NCBI GenBank assembly: GCA_963751835.1
Contig: CAVVWD010000025.1
Location: forward strand, 19,348-83,347
Source: JACVRW01 sp963751835
GTDB lineage: Bacteria; Actinomycetota; Thermoleophilia; Solirubrobacterales; Thermoleophilaceae
Direction of reading: 5' to 3'
DNA length: 64,000 bases
Shown here: in pieces, positions 42,674 through 52,560 of the stretch
How positions within the stretch are numbered: position 1 is the stretch's first letter
How the letters are laid out: every line of letters begins with the position of its first letter
Made by a program: the position numbers and the translations under genes
Notes under the pieces: model-generated
Database searches by the model: none
Told to the model about the DNA's origin: nothing
The model's input: only the letters and a program-made list of their open reading frames with translations

Positions 42674-43342
42674 ATGACTACTTCGCTCGCACCTCCGGGT
42701 CCCGGCATGCAGTGGCCGATCCTCGCCGGCATTCCCGAGGAGGACGCGCGGCGGCTACAGGAGGTCGCGCGGCGCCGGACGTTCGGGCGCCGCGAGGTCG
42801 TCTTCCACCGCGGCGATCCCGCGGACACGCTCCACCTGGTCCACAGCGGGCGCTTCGCCGTGTACATCGGGACGCCGCTTGGGGACACCGTGACCCTCTC
42901 GATGGTCGGCCCGGGCGAGACGTTCGGCGAGATTGCACTGCTCGCCAACACCGCGCCGCGCAGCGCGACCGTCGTCGCGCTCGACGGCGGCGAGACGCGC
43001 GCGATCCACAAGCTGGACTTCGACGCCCTGTGCACGAAGCACCCAGGCGTTGCCGACATTCTGGCGCGAGCGCTCGCGCTGCAGGTCCGACGCCTCTCCG
43101 AGCTGCTCGTCGAGGCCCATCACGAGTCCGCCGAGCGGCGCGTCATTCGCCGGCTGGCCGAGTTGGGCGGCGACGGCGGTGTCGTGCCGCTGACACAGGA
43201 GGAGCTCTCGAACCTCGCCGGTACTTCGCGCGCGACGGTCAACCGGGTCGTCCGTGACGCCCAGTCGCGTGGCGAGCTCGCGCTGCGCCGCGGCCGCATC
43301 GAGGTACTCGACGCCGCCGCCCTCTCCGCGCGCGCGAACTGA
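42674..43342 (+). CDS. Crp/Fnr-family transcriptional regulator
   Basis: A 222-residue regulator. A cyclic-nucleotide-binding-like domain (about 15-125: VVFHRGDPADTLHLVHSGRFAVYIGTPLGDTVTLSMVGPGETFGEIALLANTAPRSATVVAL) is followed by a Crp HTH (VVPLTQEELSNLAGTSRATVNRVVRDAQSRGELALRRGRIEVLD). The phosphate-binding arginine position (PRSAT) is conserved, so cyclic AMP or a similar ligand is possible; there are no FNR cysteines. I use the ATG at 42674, though an ATG 12 codons later is possible. Three heptamer repeats sit just upstream. Confidence 0.9.
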   Translation: MTTSLAPPGPGMQWPILAGIPEEDARRLQEVARRRTFGRREVVFHRGDPADTLHLVHSGRFAVYIGTPLGDTVTLSMVGPGETFGEIALLANTAPRSATVVALDGGETRAIHKLDFDALCTKHPGVADILARALALQVRRLSELLVEAHHESAERRVIRRLAELGGDGGVVPLTQEELSNLAGTSRATVNRVVRDAQSRGELALRRGRIEVLDAAALSARAN

Positions 43343-43513
43343 GTTTCGCCGGGCGAAGGCGGGTTTGCGTTGTTGACTAGTGCGGGGTATCTTGGACGTC
43401 CCCTGTTTGGGGACAAGAGGGCAGTGGACTCGCATCCGTAGAGCCGCCCTCTTGATTCACGCCGCCCGCATGCAGCGGCGCTGATCCCCGCAAGCCTCGC
43501 GACTGACAACGTA

Positions 43514-46364
43514 GTGTCTCCAGCGCCTCACCCAGATCAGCGAACCGTCAACCCTCGGCTCGTCGATCGAGATAGCGAGCTCGCAGAACTGAGCGAGCGA
43601 TTGGAGGCAGTCCGGACCGGGGCGGGCGGCGTCGTCGTCATCGAGGGTCCAGCCGGCGTCGGGAAGACCGCGCTGCTCGACTTCGCATGCGGCCGCGCGA
43701 TCGATCAGGACATTCGAGTGCTCAGCGGCCGCGGGAGCGAATTCGAGCAGGCGTATCCGTGGGGTGTCGTGCGGAGCCTGTTCGCCCCGGCGCTGGGGGC
43801 CTCGGAGGGCGAGCCCGAGGGGCTGCTCGCCGGAGCGGCGCGGCTCGCCGACGTGGCGCTCGGATTGCGCCGCGCGCCCACGGACGGGTTCGCGGCCAGT
43901 CCCGACGCGATGGGAGCGGCGCTCCATGGGCTGTACTGGGCGCTCGCCAACCTTGTCGGAGACGAGCCGTTCCTCGTGGCTGTGGATGACGCGCAGTGGG
44001 CGGACGGGCCGTCGCTGCGCTGGCTTGGCTACCTGGCCGCCCGCGTCGAGGACCTGCCTGTGCTGCTGGCGATCGCACTGAATCCGGCGGAGCGCGCGGG
44101 CGAACGGCAGCTCCCGCTCGCTCTCTCGACGGAGGCCACCACGCTGCTCGCTCCGGCACCGCTCAGCAAAGCGGGAACCAGATCCGTGGTCGACGAACAC
44201 CTCGGAACGGATAGTGAGCTCGCAGAGGCATGCCATGCCGCGACCGGGGGCAATCCGTTCCTCGTCCACGCGGTGGTCGACGAGCTTCGGGAGCAGGACG
44301 GCCGGCCGAGCGCTTGTGCGCTCGAGGACGTCCCCGACATCGAGTGCGCGGCGATCTCCCGCGCAGTCGTGAGGCGGATGGCGCGACTGCCGCCGGAGGC
44401 CGGCGAGCTCGCAGCCGCAGTGGCGGTGTGGGGCACCAAGCCGCGACTGGCGCAGGCAGCCAATCTCGCGGATATCGATCACGACTTGGCCGTTCGGGCC
44501 GCCGACTCGCTTGCGGCCGCCGGGCTCATCGGTCCGAGCGAGCCGCTCGAATTCGTGCATCCTGTCGTCCACGCGGCGGTCTACAGCTCGATCCCCGCCC
44601 ACCGGCGGAGCTTGTGGCACGCCCGTGCGGCGGAGCTTCTCGAGGATGCCCGTGCGCCGCTGGACGCGATCGCGGCTCACCTGCTCGCCGTGGAGGCGAG
44701 GGGCGACACGCTGCTCGTCGACCTTCTCTGCGAGGCTGCCGGCAACGCGCTGTCGGCGGGTGCGCCCGAGGCGGCGCGCACCTATCTGAAGCGAGCGCTC
44801 GCGGAGCCTCCCGCGGACTCTCAGAGAGCCACCGTGCTGCGTCTGCTCGGGCACGCCGAGGCGTCGCTGCATCGTCCGGAGGCGATCGAGCACCTGGCGG
44901 CCGCGCTCGGCCACACCGACGATGTTCGGGAACGTGCCGAGCTCACCCGCGAGTTGGCCGTACCACTGGTGCACAGCGGCCGCGTCCGCGAAGCGGTTTC
45001 GGTGCTCGAGCACAGTTCGGAGGAGTTGGCGGGCGCCGACCGCGAGCTCGCGCTCGAGCTCGAGGCCGACCTCGTCAACGCGGGGCGACTTCTCCCCGAG
45101 CTTCGACCCGCCGCGCTCGCCCGCGCACGGAGGCTGCGCGACGCCGGGCTTCGGGGCCGGACGTTCGCCGAGCGGGTCGCGCTGGCGGCAGTTGCCGGTG
45201 AGGGCGATGCCGTGGTCGCCACGGCGAAAGATGCGATCGCATGCGCCCGCGGCGCACTCGGCGAGGGCAGATTGCTCGCCGAGGCGGGCCCAGAGGCGCC
45301 GTCGTATTGGTATGCCGTCAGCGGGCTCGTGCTTGCGGAGTCCTTCGAGCCCGCCCGCGCCGCCGCGGATGCCGCACAGGCGGATGCCCGCCGGAAGGGA
45401 TCGATGCTCGGCTCGGCGCTCGCCTACTGCTTCCGGGCGCTGCTCGAGCATCGGATCGGCGGCCTGCCGGCGGCGGAGGGCGATTTCCGTCAAGCGATCG
45501 AGACAACACCGAGCGGGCGATGGGCGGCAAGGACCTACGCGCTCGCATTCCTGATCGACATACTGCTCGACCGTGGCCGGCCCGACGAGGCAGCCACGGT
45601 GCTCGCCGCCAGTGGCATGCCGGACACCGCGCCGCCGCTGCTGCCGTTCCTGATGTTTCAGCAGAGTCGCGGGCGTTTGCGGATCAAGCTCGGCGAGATC
45701 GATTCCGGAATGGCGGACATGCATGCGGCCGCGAAAGGCTTCGCCGCCGGTGCTTTCGGCAGCTGCCTCTGGCCCTGGCGGTCGCTGCACGCGCTGGAGC
45801 TGGCCAGGGAGGGAGAGGTCGCGGAGGGTCTCGAGCTCGCCCGAGAGGAGGAGGCGCTGACCCGCGCGTTCGGTGCGTCGCGCGCCCATGGGATCTCGCT
45901 GCGCGCGCTCGGCGTGGTGGAAGGTGGCGACCTCGGGATCGAGTCATTGCGCGAGGCGCTCGAGGTGCTGGACGGCACGCCGGCCGTGCTCGAGCGGGCC
46001 CGTGCGCTCATCGACCTGGGGGCTCTGCTCCGGCGCGCCGGCCACCGTGCCGAGGCGCTCGAGCGCCTGCGCGACGGCCTGGACCTCGCGCATCGCTGCG
46101 CCGCGGGCGCCTTGGCGGAGCAGGCCCGCAGCGAGATGGTGTTGGCGGGCGCCCGGCCGCGGCGCGACGCGGCGCGCGGGCGAGATGCGCTCACGGCGAG
46201 CGAGCTACGGGTGGCGCGTATGGCGGCCGACGGGAATGATGAACCGCGAGATCGCTCAGGGTCTGTTCGTGAGCCTGAGGACCGTCGAGACACACCTGAC
46301 GCACGTCTACCGCAAGCTGTCCATCGACTCGCGCGACTCACTGGCACCCGTTCTCGAGCCGTAG
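43514..46364 (+). CDS. LuxR-family ATP-dependent regulator (one frameshift before the HTH)
   Basis: About 949 residues. The AAA domain has P-loop GPAGVGKTA near residue 44 and Walker B LVAVDDAQWADGPSLRWL; a long helical region follows. The HTH is split: RDALTASELRVARMAADG is in the main frame, and NREIAQGLFVSLRTVETHLTHVYRKLSIDSRDSL is one frame over, joined if one A near 46237 is removed (GACGGGATGATGAACCGC). With that correction it is a normal large ATP-binding LuxR regulator. It starts at GTG 43514, 171 bases after the Crp/Fnr gene. Inducer and targets unknown. Confidence 0.87.
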
Positions 46365-46382
46365 CGGGCGCCGGAGCAGCGG

Positions 46383-46715
46383 CTATCGGGCCGTCCATCG
46401 GGGCCGCGGCCGGCGATGGAGAGCGCCCAGCGCCACGCCGATCCCGGCCAAGGCGACCACGAGCGCCATGCTCGACAGGACGATCGGCAGCGTCTGGCTT
46501 CCGTCTTCGCTCGTGTGGATGACGGTCGGGGTCGCCGGCTCTGAAGCAGGTGACTGCGCTGCGGCCGCGTCGCGCGCGTCCGGCGAGCGAAGGTCCTGTG
46601 GGGCCGCGGCCGCGCTTGCCGGCAGGGCAAGCGCGGCCACGCACGCGGGCAGGGCCAGGGTTCGCAGCCACCATCGCCGCGCGCTGTGCCGCCGCTGTCT
46701 TCGCAAGCGGCTCAT
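46383..46715 (-). CDS. Small membrane protein with signal peptide and C-terminal helix
   Basis: A 110-residue protein. An Arg-rich N-terminus leads into a signal-like helix (WLRTLALPACVAALALPASAAAAP); a short Ser/Ala/Asp-rich exposed region of about 35 residues follows; then a membrane helix (PIVLSSMALVVALAGIGVALGAL) with an Arg-rich cytoplasmic end (HRRPRPRWTAR). It looks like a small type I membrane protein. Its ATG overlaps the stop of the upstream gene (46712-46948) by 4 bases, so it is translated with it. It is convergent with the LuxR gene. Function unknown. Confidence 0.65.
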   Translation of the reverse strand: MSRLRRQRRHSARRWWLRTLALPACVAALALPASAAAAPQDLRSPDARDAAAAQSPASEPATPTVIHTSEDGSQTLPIVLSSMALVVALAGIGVALGALHRRPRPRWTAR

Positions 46716-46948
46716 ATCGGCCCCTTGAAGGGACGCGGCACCACGTAAGGGTCCGCGCCGTCGCCGGAGCTCGGGTACCAGCACGCGATCCGGCTGGGAT
46801 TGACATAGACGCCTTCGCGACGACCGTTTCGCGTCAGCAGCAGAGGACCGCCGTGGCCGCCGCTCAGGACGTCTAGGACATGCTCCGGCGTCTCCTCGAC
46901 GGTGATGCCGTCACCGCCAAGACCGCTGAAACAGATGAGAGTTGGCAT
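46712..46948 (-). CDS. Small conserved actinobacterial protein
   Basis: A 78-residue protein: MPTLICFSGLGGDGITVEET, then HVLDVLSGGHGGPLLLTRNGRREGVYVNPSRIACWYPSS. The strand-helix-strand pattern and the VYVNPSRIACWYP ending occur in a family of short actinobacterial proteins without assigned function. It lies between the second YDGGPEEG gene upstream (stop at 46986) and the small membrane protein downstream, all on the same strand, so the three may be one transcript. Confidence 0.72.
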   Translation of the reverse strand: MPTLICFSGLGGDGITVEETPEHVLDVLSGGHGGPLLLTRNGRREGVYVNPSRIACWYPSSGDGADPYVVPRPFKGPI

Positions 46949-46985
46949 TCCGCCGCTCTCCCTCGAAGCATTCAGCAGGCGACCG

Positions 46986-47534
46986 CTACGGGCGAGCGCC
47001 GCAGCACGGGGTGGGCCCGCCGGAGATCGTGGTGTCCGGTTGCTCGGTCACGACGCCACGCGTGCCTTCCTCGGGTCCGCCGTCATAGCGGACTCCGGCC
47101 GCGGCCTTGCTCGCGGTGCCGGAGCCAGCCTCGCCGTTCATCTTGGCGGCGGCGGCCGGGGAGGGGATGCCGACCGCGGCGGCGGTGCCCGCGGCGCCCG
47201 AGACGACCACGCCACGCGTGCCTTCCTCAGGTCCGCCGTCATAGCGGATCCCGGCCGCGGCGCCGCTCGAGGCTGAGGACGGAGCGGATTGCGCCCTCAT
47301 GCTCTGCACCGCAATGCCTTCCTCCGGGCCGCCGTCGTTGCGCTGCCCAGCCACAGCGTCGCTGGGAATTGCGGCAGGCTCAGTCGCCGGCGTGGGCAAC
47401 GACACGATCGGCTCGTCCTCGATGTTCACGATGGCGAACGTCGCGGTTGCGATCCCGGCGCCAAGGACGGCCGCGGCCATGAGCGGGACTGCCAACGCGC
47501 GCCTCGGCTGTGGCACGTTCGGTGCGTAATGCAT
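46986..47534 (-). CDS. Membrane-anchored protein with three (R)YDGGPEEG motifs (copy 2)
   Basis: A 182-residue paralogue of the protein at 4226-4633. One membrane helix near residues 14-36 (ALAVPLMAAAVLGAGIATATFAIV) is followed by an Ala/Ser/Thr-rich exposed region. That region carries RNDGGPEEG (65-73), RYDGGPEEG (97-105) and RYDGGPEEG (149-157); the last two are followed by TRGVV. The sequence ends with ISGGPTPCCGARP, a Cys pair absent from copy 1. A GGAGGTGGACCG site fixes the ATG at 47534. The linkers share no similarity with copy 1, so the motif itself is the conserved element. No domain family is recognised. It probably shares a transcript with the two small genes downstream. Confidence 0.83.
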   Translation of the reverse strand: MHYAPNVPQPRRALAVPLMAAAVLGAGIATATFAIVNIEDEPIVSLPTPATEPAAIPSDAVAGQRNDGGPEEGIAVQSMRAQSAPSSASSGAAAGIRYDGGPEEGTRGVVVSGAAGTAAAVGIPSPAAAAKMNGEAGSGTASKAAAGVRYDGGPEEGTRGVVTEQPDTTISGGPTPCCGARP

Positions 47535-47907
47535 CGGTCCACCTCCATCTAGGGGGCTCCAGCTAGTCCGGAGCCGTGCGAGTCCAGCTGGTGAACAGTC
47601 TCGACCGAGGTGCGCGGGTTCGCATCGTGGGGCGGACCACGAACTTTTCTCCGCGGCGACCACGACGGTCGCCGCGCCGCGCGAGAGGGGCGTGCAGCCG
47701 TGGTCCTAGTAGCCGACGTTCAGCCGAATGTCACGGCGAATGCAGCAGAGCCCGTCAGGACGTTCCCGCGGGAACGTCTACTAGCGCTCTTTGCCTCTCT
47801 GAGGAGGCGCAGGTGTCAACTTGCGATCGGTGGAGAGACAAGTAGCGAGAGCCGTTGCGTTTCCGCGTTCGCTCGCCGTTCCCTGGACGTGAGTTGGGGT
47901 GGGCGGG
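47535..47907. other. 373-base intergenic region
   Basis: No gene is supported here. Open frames on the forward strand are Arg/Ser-rich and shadow-like. The region must hold the promoter for the YDGGPEEG copy 2 gene (reverse strand) and the 3' end of the YccF transcript; I see no clear hairpin. Confidence 0.4.
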
Positions 47908-48327
47908 TCAGCCCGGCACGGCGGCCTGCTGCGGGAGTCCCTGGCGCTCTGCCTCCTCGATCGAAACGATGTCGCGCCCGAATGGGCGGAAGGTGACAGG
48001 GATCAGCTTGAAGTTCGCAAGTCCGAGCGGGATACCGATGATCGTTAGGCACAGCAACACGCCAGTCACCAGGTGGAGGAGGATCAGCCACCAGCCGGCG
48101 AGCAGGAACCACAGTACGTTCCCGATCGCCGAGCCGGCGCCCGCATCCGCTCGACGAACCACGGTCTTCCCGAATGGCCAAAGCGCGAAGATCCCGATGC
48201 GCAGCGCCGCCACTCCGAACGGGATCGTGATGATGAGGATGAACATGATCAGCGCCGCTATGGCGTAGCCGATCGCGATCCACAAGCCCGCGAAGACGAA
48301 CCAGATCACGTTGAGGAGCACCCGCAT
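47908..48327 (-). CDS. YccF-domain membrane protein
   Basis: A 139-residue membrane protein with two YccF domains in tandem: NVIWFVFAGLWIAIGYAIAALIMFILIITIPFGVAALRIGIFALWPFG and NVLWFLLAGWWLILLHLVTGVLLCLTIIGIPLGLANFKLIPVTFRPFG. The repeated NVxWF...TIPxG...PFG pattern is diagnostic. Its role is unknown in all organisms. The ATG at 48327 is chosen because the first domain starts at the second residue group after it. Confidence 0.92.
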   Translation of the reverse strand: MRVLLNVIWFVFAGLWIAIGYAIAALIMFILIITIPFGVAALRIGIFALWPFGKTVVRRADAGAGSAIGNVLWFLLAGWWLILLHLVTGVLLCLTIIGIPLGLANFKLIPVTFRPFGRDIVSIEEAERQGLPQQAAVPG

Positions 48328-48371
48328 CCGCGCGTAGCGTCCCACACGCCGCGAATGCGAGGACACCTGAT

Positions 48372-48480
48372 CTCGCCCACGAGTCGGCGCCCGTTTGGAA
48401 GTACATCCTCCTCCGCCGTTCGATGATCTGGATCGAGGAGACGCTGTACCAGGGGCTCGTCTGGGTTGTGTTCGAGCTCA
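48372..48480 (+). pseudogene. C-terminal relic of a phage-type tail sheath protein
   Basis: The forward frame reads VWKYILLRRSMIWIEETLYQ, then GLVWVVFELND. It follows the end of contractile tail-sheath proteins closely (WKYVNVRRLF..IEESI..G.QWVVFEPND type), with the conserved Trp-Lys-Tyr, Arg-Arg, Ile-Glu-Glu and Val-Val-Phe-Glu in order. Nothing upstream continues the sheath and no other tail genes are present. It is a stub from a lost phage or contractile-injection locus. The 300 bases that follow, up to the hydrolase gene, hold broken coding-like pieces (for example PVYVVDAAGRLVWA near 48620) that I cannot identify. Confidence 0.5.
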
Positions 48481-48784
48481 ACGATGCCGACCGGCATCAA
48501 CAGTGGTTCGCGACCGCTTCCGTGTGGACGAACACCAGCCGTCCGAAAGGACGCGCGACCGCCCGGCATACTCTGGGCATGAGCGCCGCCGTGCGCGCGG
48601 ACCACCGCGCAGGAGCCGGTGTACGTCGTCGATGCGGCCGGCCGCCTCGTGTGGGCCTCGGGATCGACGGCGGCCCGCACGCCATGTGCGTCACCGACGC
48701 CGAGGAGGTCAACCGCGAGCCCCTGCATTCCTTCGCCGGCCTACGGCGGTCGCCGGCGCGGCCAGACCAAGGAGGTATCCCCAC

Positions 48785-49519
48785 ATGACCGACGAAATCA
48801 AGCCGACGATCGTCCTCGTACACGGCGCCTGGGCCGACGCGACCGGCTTCGACGCGGTGATTCGCGCCCTGCACGAGCGCGGGTTTGCCGCCATCGGAGT
48901 GGCCAACCCGCTCCGTCACCTGACGCAAGACGCCGACTACGTCGCGGACTTCCTGCGGAGCATCTCCGGGCCCATCGTCCTCGTCGCCCACTCCTACGGC
49001 GGCGCCGTCATAACCAACGCCGCTACCGGGAACGAGCAGGTGAAGGCACTCGTCTACCTCAACGGGTGGATGCCCGACGAAGGCGAGAGCGTCCAGCAGC
49101 TCTTCGAAGGGTCGGAGGGCAGCCTGCTTCCGCCGTTCCTCAGGGAGGTGCCGTTCAAGAACCCGGACGGGAGCGACGGCGTGGACCTGTACATCGATCG
49201 CGAGGGGTTCCACGAGGGGTTTGCCGGCGACGTCGACCCCGAGACCGCCGACGTAATGGCGGCCGCACAGCGACCGTGGGGCGGTGCCGCGGGCGCCACG
49301 CCCTCGGGCCCGCCGGCGTGGAGGTCGATCCCGTCGTGGTATCTGCTCGGCACAGAGGACAAAGCCATCCCGCCTGCGACCCAGCGATTCATGGCCGAGC
49401 GTGCGAACTCGCGGATCGAGGAGGTGGCGGCGTCGCACGTGTCGTTCGTTTCGCAGCCGGAAGTCGTGACGCGGCTGATCCTGAGCGCCGTAGAGGAGAC
49501 GAGCCCAGCGCGGCAGTGA
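48785..49519 (+). CDS. Alpha/beta-hydrolase (esterase-like)
   Basis: A 244-residue alpha/beta hydrolase starting TIVLVHGAWADATGFDAVIRAL, an HG motif with a following aromatic or acidic segment typical of small esterases of the salicylate-esterase/hydroxynitrile-lyase-like clan. The nucleophile elbow is AHSYGG (Ser near residue 62). The acid lies in LLGTEDKAIPP and the His in AASHVSFVSQPE. There is no signal peptide. The ATG at 48785 follows an AAGGAGG site. It is not clustered with a pathway; the substrate is unknown. Confidence 0.9.
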   Translation: MTDEIKPTIVLVHGAWADATGFDAVIRALHERGFAAIGVANPLRHLTQDADYVADFLRSISGPIVLVAHSYGGAVITNAATGNEQVKALVYLNGWMPDEGESVQQLFEGSEGSLLPPFLREVPFKNPDGSDGVDLYIDREGFHEGFAGDVDPETADVMAAAQRPWGGAAGATPSGPPAWRSIPSWYLLGTEDKAIPPATQRFMAERANSRIEEVAASHVSFVSQPEVVTRLILSAVEETSPARQ

Positions 49520-49821
49520 GCGCGAGAAATCCAACCCGCGTCCGCCGCCGCCCGCCGGGGGTGGCGCGGGACCAAGGTTCGGCGGATTAGGGCGGCGCGA
49601 GCTTCAGACGTCCCGCCGCCCGAGTGCACGGGGGCGGTAGCCCGCAGCGGACCAACCGCGACAGGCTCTGCGGTGAGAACGACCGGCCGCTCTCTGCGGT
49701 CATCTGACCGCGATACCGACGGGCGATGATCAGGAACCTGGACTCGTCGGCCGCGCCCGGCCCGGTGCCAAACTAACGCCGTGATCCTGCATGCCTGCAG
49801 CCTCGAGGCGCGGAGCAGTCG
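49520..49821. other. 302-base intergenic region upstream of the STAND gene
   Basis: No gene is visible. It is likely to contain the promoter of the DUF4062 STAND gene; I could not define -10 and -35 boxes with confidence. Confidence 0.4.
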
Positions 49822-52417
49822 GTGAACCCGGGGTCGCCCGATACGCCGGTCATCAGGACACCCGACCAGCGCCTGCGCGTGTTCGTCAGCTCGACGCTGG
49901 TCGAGCTTGCCGACGAGCGGCACGCCGCCGCGGCAGCCATCTCGGCGCTCGGGCTCACCCCCGTGATGTTCGAGCAAGGCGCGCGACCGCACCCTCCGCG
50001 CGACCTCTATCGGGCCTACCTGTCTCAGAGCGACATCTTCGTGGGCCTCTACTGGCAGAGCTATGGGCAAATCCCATCTGGCATGGAGCTCTCGGGGCTG
50101 GAAGAGGAGTTCGAGCTGTCGCACGATCTGCCTCGCCTGCTGTATGTCAAGATGCCGGCGCCCGATCGCGAGCCCCGCCTCGAACACCTCATGCTCCGGA
50201 TCGGCCAGGAGGCCTCTTACCGCAAGTTCGAGACCTCGGATCAGCTGGAGCGACTGCTGCGCGACGACCTCGCGACCGTGTTCAGTGAGCGGTTTGTCGC
50301 CGACCGTGCCGCGGTGGCTGGTCCGGGGTCGGCGCGCCAACGCCCTCGCACTCTGCCGGCAGGGACTACATCGCTCGTCGGACGCGAGCGGGACATCGAA
50401 GAGGTAGCCCGCCTCATCCAGAGCCCCGACGTCCGGCTGGTTACATTGACGGGGCCAGGCGGAGTCGGCAAGACCAGGCTCGCGGTGGCGGTTGGCGAGC
50501 GCCTGGGCGATCGCTCCTTCCGTGCCGGCACTGTCTTCGTTGCGCTGGAGACGATCACAGAGCCTGACATGGTCCTGGCCGCGATCGGCCGAGCGGTGGG
50601 CGCCGATTTGCGAACCGCTTCTCCGTTGCAGGCTGTCATCGAACAGCTCGGCGACGGTGCGTGGCTGTTGATACTCGACAACCTCGAGCAGGCCTTGGAC
50701 GTCGCACCCCAGCTCGAGGAGCTGCTGGAGCTCTGCCCCGGCGTCGCGATCCTGGCCACGAGCCGGCTGGTGCTGCGGCTGCGGGCGGAGCGGGAGTACG
50801 TCGTAGGACCGCTGTCGCTTCCGGACGATCCCGCGCTGCCGCTCGAGGAGCTGGCGACGACACCCGCGGTGGCGCTCTTCGTCGACCGGGCTCGGGCTGT
50901 GCGCCACGGGTTCGCCCTCTCAGACGACAACGCCGCCGCGGTGGCCGAGATCTGCCGTCGCCTCGAGGGCCTGCCGCTCGCCATCGAGCTGGCAGCCGCA
51001 CGCATCCGCGTGCTCGAGCCAGGGGACCTCTTGACCCGGCTGGCCGCCTCGCTCGATGCGCTGGGAACGGGTTCGGTCGACCTCCCCGAGCGCCAGCGGA
51101 CCCTGCGGGCCACCGTCGAGTGGAGCGTCGACCTGCTGGAAGAGGACGAAGGTGATCTGCTCGAGACCGCGGCGGTGTTCGTCGACGGCTGGACGATAAG
51201 CGCCGCCGCAGCAGTCGCCGACCTCGATCCGGAGCGGACCCTCGACCTCACCGAGGCGCTCGCCCGCCATAGCCTGATCAGCCTCGACATCGGCGATCGA
51301 GGCCCGCGGCCGCGGATGCTCCACACGATCTGCGCCTTCCTCGCCGAACGGCTTGCGGCACGGCCCGACTTCGCCGAGATCCAACGCCGCCATGCCGAGT
51401 ACTACCGGTCCCTGGCCGAGCAGGCCGACCGGCCGCTGCGCAGCACCCCCCACCGCGAGTCGCTCGAGCGGCTGGAGGCGGAGGCGGGCAACCTCGCCGC
51501 AGACCGTGCGCTGGTACCTCGGTCATGACAGAGGGCGGCTGCCGCACCTGTTCCGATCGCTCGGTTTGTTCTGGGAGCTGAGCGAGCGCAGTGGCGAGGC
51601 TCGGCAGTGGGTCGAGCAGATGCTCCCCGGCGCGGAGTCGATGCCTCCCCAGGCTCAGGCCGAACTTCTGTGGGTCGACGTCATAACCGCCAACGACGTA
51701 GGTGACGACGCGGTGGCGCAGGCGGCAGGGCAGCGGCTGGCGCCGCTGCTGGCGGAGATCGACGATCCTCAACTAGAAGGTGTGGCCCTGCTGGCCCTCG
51801 CGTGGATCCGCACGAACGACGGCGACGACGAAGGTGCGCTCCGGGACGCGTTGGACTCCGCGGAACTCCTCCGCGCCCACGACGAGCCGTACTGGACTGG
51901 CGTAGCCGGTGTAAGCGTGGCCGGCTTGGAGATCGCCACCGGCCGTTACGAAGACGCGCGGCGGCATCTGCTCGAGTGCCGCGAGTTGGCGGACCGATTC
52001 GGCTACGACTGGCTGGCAGCGTGGTCGCGGACACAGCTCGCCACCCTCGCCGTGGCAGATGGCGAGTTGAATGAGGCTCGGGCACTGCTCGACGAAGGCC
52101 TCGGACTGAGCCTGACGATTCACAACGTCCGCAACCTGATTCAGATCCTCGTCGGGTTCGCCCGTTTGGCACTCGCGGCGGGCGATCCGGAGCGGGCAGC
52201 GCGGTTGGCCGCGGCGGCCGAGGGCCTCCGGAAGCGCTGCGGACATCGTCAATGGCCGGCTGTGCGGCGAGGCGAGGACGAGCTGAGATCGCAAATACGA
52301 GAGGCGCTGGGGCCTGACCGCTTCGAGGACGCGCTCGCCACCGGAACTGAGCTGACCCAGCGGGAGGCCATCGCTGTCGCCCGAGAGCTGCACGCCGCTG
52401 GGGCCCCGAGCTCCTGA
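49822..52417 (+). CDS. DUF4062/NB-ARC STAND NTPase with TPR-like C-terminus (one frameshift)
   Basis: About 865 residues. Residues 16-110 form a DUF4062 domain (LRVFVSSTLVELADERHAAA, DIFVGLYWQSYG), a TIR-like small domain that sits at the N-terminus of many bacterial STAND proteins. An NB-ARC-type ATPase follows: P-loop TGPGGVGKTR (210-219), Walker B WLLILDNLEQ (about 281-290), sensor ATSRLVLRLR, and GLPLAIELAAARI near 382. The remainder is helical repeats (AREL/TPR-like). The frame breaks near 51505: one extra A separates AGNLAA from VRWYLGHDRGRLPHLF. It carries no DNA-binding domain, so it is not a LuxR regulator. Proteins with this layout include antiphage STAND systems; a defence role is inferred. 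Confidence 0.85.
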
Positions 52418-52497
52418 CAGTGCTCCAAAAGGTCGCTCCTCGCCTCCCGAAGGCCGCGGGGTTTCGAGATGGTTCGAGAGCAGGGCTACTGAGGAGG

Positions 52498-52560
52498 CGT
52501 GACGCTGCCACTGACAAGTCGTGACGTTTGCACTGACAAACGCGTGACGCTCGACACTCA
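52498..52560. repeat. Three tandem imperfect repeats, about 22 bases each
   Basis: CGTGACGCTGCCACTGACAA (52498), CGTGACGTTTGCACTGACAA (52520) and CGTGACGCTCGACACTCA (52543) follow one another without a gap. They lie between the ends of the STAND gene and nrdJ. Tandem repeats of this kind with a TGACA core are typical of the ends of IS21-like or similar elements. No transposase is left, so this may be a solitary element end or an array of protein sites. Confidence 0.45.

Noticed and set aside
43343..43513. Promoter TTGACT ... TATCTT before the LuxR gene
   Set aside because: The hexamers are only nine bases apart, too close for a sigma-70 type promoter.
43457..45889. 810-residue open frame on the reverse strand of the LuxR gene
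   Set aside because: It is a GC-driven shadow: Arg/Gly-rich, without domains, and fully antisense to a gene with clear AAA and HTH motifs.
47041..47260. Direct DNA repeats as a mobile element or CRISPR
   Set aside because: The repeats are the coding sequence of the RYDGGPEEG motifs in copy 2; spacing and codon use vary and no spacer pattern exists.
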